DNA from: a virus
IMG/VR virus record: IMGVR_UViG_3300046010_016315
Coordinates: 1-35,204 of that record
Reading direction: 5' to 3' (one strand)
DNA length: 35,204 nucleotides
The notes below the pieces were generated by a model. It had not been told where the DNA came from. It ran no database searches and saw nothing but the letters and a program-made list of their open reading frames with translations. Position numbers and translations under genes: made by a program. The stretch's first letter is position 1. The number at the start of each line of letters is the position of its first letter. Shown here in pieces: positions 32,139-35,204 of the stretch.

Positions 32139-32798
32139 TCAAGTGTTTTTATGGTAAAAATCAATGTGTTCTGCTAGATTTTGTATATGATCTTGAGTTT
32201 TTTGCACAAAAACAAGAGGTTCCTGTGCTTCGACCGCCATTAGGATGACAATTTGATTCACCGGGACACCAATTCTTTCTTCATACATCAAAGCATATGC
32301 AGTACACTGAGCAAAATAGTCTTGAATGTCTTCTTCTTTCTTAATCTTAGAAGAGGTCTTAAAGTCGATCACAGATAGCATACCTTTCCATTCTGCAATG
32401 CAGTCAACAGTGCCAGCCATACCCAACTTTTCAGACCACAGAGATTGTTCCTGATAGTGTATATTATTGATATGTTTCAATTCTTTTTTAAGAGAGTGAT
32501 ACATCGATACACTATCAGGCATTTCTGAAATAAGATTTAGCTTTTCATTGTTCAAATGTTTTTCAACAAAAGTATGAAGTCTGGTGCCTCTTCTTGATGC
32601 TGCATTTGAAATACGATTAGCTTCCTCATTCCCAACTCTGTTTCTCCACTCGGTGATTATATGCTTCTTTTTAGCACCAATAATTGTTGTGACTGATGCT
32701 AATTTTTTACCACCGGGAGAGACATAGTATCTTTTGCCATCAGGGAAGGTTTCAGATACTAGTCTCTCAAGTGTTTTAGGTGGGCAATGATTGTACAT
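32139..32798 (-). CDS. PD-(D/E)XK exonuclease, Cas4/RecB-like
   Basis: A 219-aa nuclease of the type common in T4-like marine phages. The motifs are in order: R-G-T-R-L-H with His75, the E-Q-S-L-W-S-E-K-L-G-M-A-G-T-V-D block with Glu118 and Asp132, V-I-D-F-K-T-S with Asp145 and Lys147, and the Q-C-T-A-Y-A-L motif near 164-170. It has no cysteine set for the iron-sulfur cluster of true Cas4. It probably trims DNA ends in recombination or host DNA breakdown. Its ATG overlaps the phoH stop by one base (TAATG), so the two are co-translated. Confidence 0.88.
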   Translation of the reverse strand: MYNHCPPKTLERLVSETFPDGKRYYVSPGGKKLASVTTIIGAKKKHIITEWRNRVGNEEANRISNAASRRGTRLHTFVEKHLNNEKLNLISEMPDSVSMYHSLKKELKHINNIHYQEQSLWSEKLGMAGTVDCIAEWKGMLSVIDFKTSSKIKKEEDIQDYFAQCTAYALMYEERIGVPVNQIVILMAVEAQEPLVFVQKTQDHIQNLAEHIDFYHKNT

Positions 32799-33499
32799 TA
32801 TAGTTTAAGTTTTTCTTTTTGTGTTAGATATGATTTAACAAAGCCTGAACGAACAATGTCTTCAAGCCCAAAACGAATGTGTGATATGTATTCAATTTTT
32901 TCTAGAATTCGCACAATGTCTTCAAAACCAGATTTCTCTTTTTTCATATTCAAATCGTTTTGATTACAGTCACCACAAAGTAAGAATCTACAGTTTTCAC
33001 CAATACGTGTCAAGACCGTATCAATTTCATGAAATGTCGCAGATTGAAACTCATCAAAGATGATAATACAGTTTCGAAAGGTCAAACCTCTGAGAAAGCT
33101 TGTTGTTTGAAACTGAATGATTTCTTTGTTGAATAGGAAGTGCCATGCATCACCACGCCCAATTAGTTCGTTGACGATATTCATGTAAGGTTCTTGATAA
33201 ATTTTAGATTTTTCTTCAAGAGTTCCTGGTACAAATCCTAAATCTCTTGATGGTACGGCTGAACGTATGATGATGACTCGTTCATAATATGAATTTGTTG
33301 CAAGCAAATCTTTAAGTGAAAGATATAAAGCAAGAAAAGATTTACCTGTACCGGCTGAACCTGAAAGAATTAAGTTGTGCCCTTTTTCATATTCTTCAAA
33401 AGTTTTTCTTTGATTTTCTGTTAATGGTTCAACTCCTTTTAGCCCAAAATGCTGCGACTGTGCCTGTGCAGCGGCGGTTTTCTTTTTTCCTGTAGCCAT
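32798..33499 (-). CDS. phoH: PhoH-like ATPase
   Basis: A 233-aa P-loop protein of the PhoH family. Walker A is G-S-A-G-T-G-K-S at residues 47-54, Walker B is C-I-I-I-F-D-E-F-Q (Asp149, Glu150), preceded by I-I-R-S-A-V-P-S-R-D-L-G-F-V-P-G-T, and C-G-D-C-N-Q-N-D gives the sensor region. This is the core PhoH domain without extra RNA-binding modules. PhoH genes are very common in marine phages; the exact function (possibly RNA metabolism or phosphate stress) is not settled. A start at ATG 33499 gives a Lys-rich tail before the domain. Confidence 0.93.
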   Translation of the reverse strand: MATGKKKTAAAQAQSQHFGLKGVEPLTENQRKTFEEYEKGHNLILSGSAGTGKSFLALYLSLKDLLATNSYYERVIIIRSAVPSRDLGFVPGTLEEKSKIYQEPYMNIVNELIGRGDAWHFLFNKEIIQFQTTSFLRGLTFRNCIIIFDEFQSATFHEIDTVLTRIGENCRFLLCGDCNQNDLNMKKEKSGFEDIVRILEKIEYISHIRFGLEDIVRSGFVKSYLTQKEKLKL

Positions 33500-33513
33500 T
33501 GATTCTCCTCATT

Positions 33514-33795
33514 TTACCATTCCCTTGGCATTTTTGTTTTGTGTGTTCGGGCTAGATTGTTACCTGGCACTTTTTCTCTAATACGCCCGATGATTTCTCT
33601 CTCAAACCTTGCGTCTGGTTGTCCCGCTTTTGGAACACTCATACGAAGCCCATCTCCGAAAACTGGCAGACTATCAACAGAGTGATATGTCTCTAAATGA
33701 GGATTTAATTGTTTAAATTCGTCCAACTTCTTATGGCTAAAAGTGTATTCTTCTAGTTCGTTGGTTTCTTTATTTAAGAATTGATAGGTGGGCAA
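33514..33795 (-). CDS. Small conserved T4-like phage protein, TTG start
   Basis: A 93-aa protein starting (M)PTYQF-L-N-K-E-T-N-E, with a Y-T-F-S-H-K-K-L-D-E-F-K element and a basic, Pro-containing C-terminus ending K-M-P-R-E-W. This M-P-T-Y-x-F opening is typical of a small protein family in T4-like marine phages and recalls the N-terminus of FmdB-type zinc ribbons, but all cysteines are lacking. Function unknown. The start codon at 33795 is TTG: no ATG is available nearby, and the family N-terminus supports this start. Confidence 0.8.
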   Translation of the reverse strand: MPTYQFLNKETNELEEYTFSHKKLDEFKQLNPHLETYHSVDSLPVFGDGLRMSVPKAGQPDARFEREIIGRIREKVPGNNLARTHKTKMPREW

Positions 33796-33807
33796 GATAA
33801 TATCTCG

Positions 33808-34389
33808 TTATAGATTAAAAACAATTGAAATACGTGGTTCTTTTGAATGATTAGGTGATACTTCATGGTACAGCCATGCTGGCCACATCAACAACAAACC
33901 AGGATAAGGAGTATAGTCATAGTGACTCAATGTATACCAGCTTGACTTATCTTTGACATGAAAAAAATAATCAAAGAAGTCACGAAATGGTTGATTAGGC
34001 ATAAACCTAATATTTGAAGATCCTGGAGGCGTTTGAAGATAGAAGATACCAGAGATAGTACACTGTGAATGTACATGACGAGGGTGTGCGCTACCTTCTA
34101 GAAAATAATTCAAAAAGAAATATGGATTGAAACGAACCGAGCTTGAATCGAATCCTTGCACATCTAGAAACTCTCTACCCTTTGCAAGAATAAAATCTGT
34201 AAATGGTTTATATTCTGGATTTTTTTGAAGGTCTAGCCCAGTACCATGTGTGGTTCTACCGTTGTAATAAAAATTATCATTATATGATTGTGTTTCAAAA
34301 AAACTTTCCACCTTTGGTAGAAGATGTGACACCCAATCTTTATGTTCTTCAACGCCAACGACCGAAGGGAAAAAATTATCTAATCTCAT
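33808..34389 (-). CDS. 2OG-Fe(II) oxygenase superfamily protein
   Basis: A 193-aa protein of the phage-type 2OG-Fe(II) oxygenase family. HPRHVHSQCTISGIFYLQTP holds the proximal iron ligands (His105/His107 region), LLLMWPAWLYHEVSPN gives the distal His175, and R-I-S-I-V-F-N contains the 2-oxoglutarate-binding Arg186. The double-stranded beta-helix pattern is clear. Substrates of the phage versions are unknown; nucleic acid or protein hydroxylation is possible. Its ATG overlaps the MazG stop by ATGA. Confidence 0.88.
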   Translation of the reverse strand: MRLDNFFPSVVGVEEHKDWVSHLLPKVESFFETQSYNDNFYYNGRTTHGTGLDLQKNPEYKPFTDFILAKGREFLDVQGFDSSSVRFNPYFFLNYFLEGSAHPRHVHSQCTISGIFYLQTPPGSSNIRFMPNQPFRDFFDYFFHVKDKSSWYTLSHYDYTPYPGLLLMWPAWLYHEVSPNHSKEPRISIVFNL

Positions 34390-34664
34390 TGTGTTTCACT
34401 TTCAACTGGTAAAAATATTTTCAGTTTTTCTTTTTTTCTTTCTATTGCATCATAGATTTCTTCTACTTGAATATTTATATTTGTTTCTGTCAGAAGTATA
34501 TCTATCATCGCAAGAACATCACCAATTTCGGTAATAAGTGCTTCTTTGTTAGTTACGCCATTCCATGAATTATCAAGCCCAAACCGATACACTTTTGATA
34601 TGGCTTGAATGACTTCTGCACATTCTTCCTGAAGAATTGACATTACCTTTTCACGATCACGCAT
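34386..34664 (-). CDS. mazG: MazG-like nucleotide pyrophosphohydrolase
   Basis: A 92-aa all-helical protein with the MazG metal motif: E-E-C-A-E-V-I-Q (Glu13, Glu14, Glu17) and E-I-G-D-V-L-A-M-I-D (Glu46, Asp49). Such enzymes split NTPs or dNTPs to monophosphates, or act on ppGpp in some models. A single compact MazG domain, as usual in phages. It overlaps the oxygenase by ATGA and its upstream neighbour by 8 bases. Confidence 0.88.
   Translation of the reverse strand: MRDREKVMSILQEECAEVIQAISKVYRFGLDNSWNGVTNKEALITEIGDVLAMIDILLTETNINIQVEEIYDAIERKKEKLKIFLPVESETQ
34472..34479 (-). promoter_or_regulatory. Possible internal late promoter TATAAATA inside mazG
   Basis: A perfect TATAAATA on the minus strand lies inside mazG, about 83 bases upstream of the oxygenase ATG. 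It could give late expression of the oxygenase and genes below. Since it is coding (I-N-I-Q region), chance is possible. Confidence 0.35.
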
Positions 34665-35204
34665 TGTTTACTCCATACCAATGAGGAGTAGGGCGATTTT
34701 TCCATGACGCAAGATGCGTTTTGTTTTTGTTGTAGTAGTTGCGATATGATGCAAGAGAATCACCGGGAACTTTTACATCATCAGGCATTGCTGGTGTGGG
34801 AGGATAAAACTTACACGATTTAATGTTGTTCGGAGGTAGATACAACGCATTCATCATACGTTTTTCCACGGCATGAATTTTACCATAACGATAAGTATAT
34901 TCTTTGCATAGGTAATACCATAGTCGATACAACCAAACATAGTTTTCTTTTGTTGCTCGTGCCCATACGGCTGAAGGATGGTTAATGTGTGAAGCCTTCA
35001 TCATGATACTTTCATTCTCACCTTCAAGACGCCAACGTTTGATTGAACGCCCATTAGCCGTTTTATCAAGATATGGAGCACCATCAAGCAAACGGTGTGC
35101 CGTTGACATAAGTTGGGAGTATTCGATAATCATCTTTACGGTATGCTTATCGTTGTGCATTTCTGCGCAGACTTTTGGATCGGAATCAATATAAAAGATA
35201 TTCA
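34657..35204 (-). CDS. Conserved phage protein of unknown function, start codon cut by window edge
   Basis: The frame is open beyond the internal ATG at 35160 to the end of the window. The extra residues read N-I-F-Y-I-D-S-D-P-K-V-C-A-E before M-H-N-D-K-H-T-V-K-M, and the last two visible bases would complete an NTG start codon with the next base, giving about 183 aa. This N-terminus with D-K-H-x-V-K-M-I-x-E-Y-x-Q-L-x-S-T-A-H-R-L-L-D-G is a pattern I know from many marine phage genomes. Other blocks are NHPSAVWARATKENYVWLYR and the C-terminal P-T-P-H-W-Y. No function is known to me; His, Asp and Trp conservation suggests an enzyme. Confidence 0.8.
   Translation of the reverse strand, partial: NIFYIDSDPKVCAEMHNDKHTVKMIIEYSQLMSTAHRLLDGAPYLDKTANGRSIKRWRLEGENESIMMKASHINHPSAVWARATKENYVWLYRLWYYLCKEYTYRYGKIHAVEKRMMNALYLPPNNIKSCKFYPPTPAMPDDVKVPGDSLASYRNYYNKNKTHLASWKNRPTPHWYGVNNA

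Overview
The window looks like part of the genome of a contractile-tailed, T4-like phage (class Caudoviricetes, myovirus morphology) of an aquatic Gram-negative host. It is AT-rich and very compact. Many neighbouring genes overlap by TAATG, ATGA or GTGA. It carries T4-type baseplate, tail, replication and late-transcription genes together with genes typical of marine phages (PhoH, Cas4/RecB-like nuclease, 2OG-Fe(II) oxygenase, MazG). The host cannot be named. A Gram-negative host is suggested by an outer-membrane barrel protein with a signal peptide. A permuted two-piece tmRNA points to a lineage using that format, such as alphaproteobacteria or some betaproteobacteria, if the gene came from the host.

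Layout. (1) 1-20103, minus strand: baseplate operon read from high to low coordinates: gp48/54-like tube cap, gp53, gp27-like hub, gp5 OB-fold protein, separate gp5 spike, an unassigned 280-aa protein, gp25, gp6, a gp7-sized protein, a fibre-like protein, gp8, a giant DUF4815 protein ending in a Hint domain, and a partial gene at the window edge. (2) 20140-28103, plus strand: gp4 head completion, a glycosyltransferase-FkbM methyltransferase fusion, a structural protein, a gp19-like tube protein, a gp26-like protein with an apparent -1 frameshift extension (gp51-like), and two paralogous tape-measure-like proteins. A bidirectional hairpin terminator follows. (3) 28139-35204, minus strand: gp32 with its own sigma-70-type promoter, a HAD nucleotidase, gp59, gp33, a three-helix membrane protein overlapping a SleB-type endolysin, an outer-membrane barrel, the tmRNA, a nuclease, PhoH, a small conserved protein, an oxygenase, MazG, and a conserved phage protein whose start codon lies across the window edge.

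How it fits together. The two divergent structural operons start around 20.1 kb, where a perfect T4-type late promoter motif (TATAAATA, minus strand) overlaps the gp4 start codon. gp33, the late-transcription coactivator, is encoded nearby, so a T4-style late programme is plausible. The 33-59-32 replication/late block keeps T4 order, with an inserted phosphatase. The most interesting points are the phage-borne permuted tmRNA with a readable tag (ANEVNANEDRFALAA), the T TTT TTC slippery site joining gp26-like and gp51-like frames just before the tape-measure genes, the Hint domain near the end of the largest virion protein, and a repeated hairpin in the leaders of the barrel and endolysin genes.
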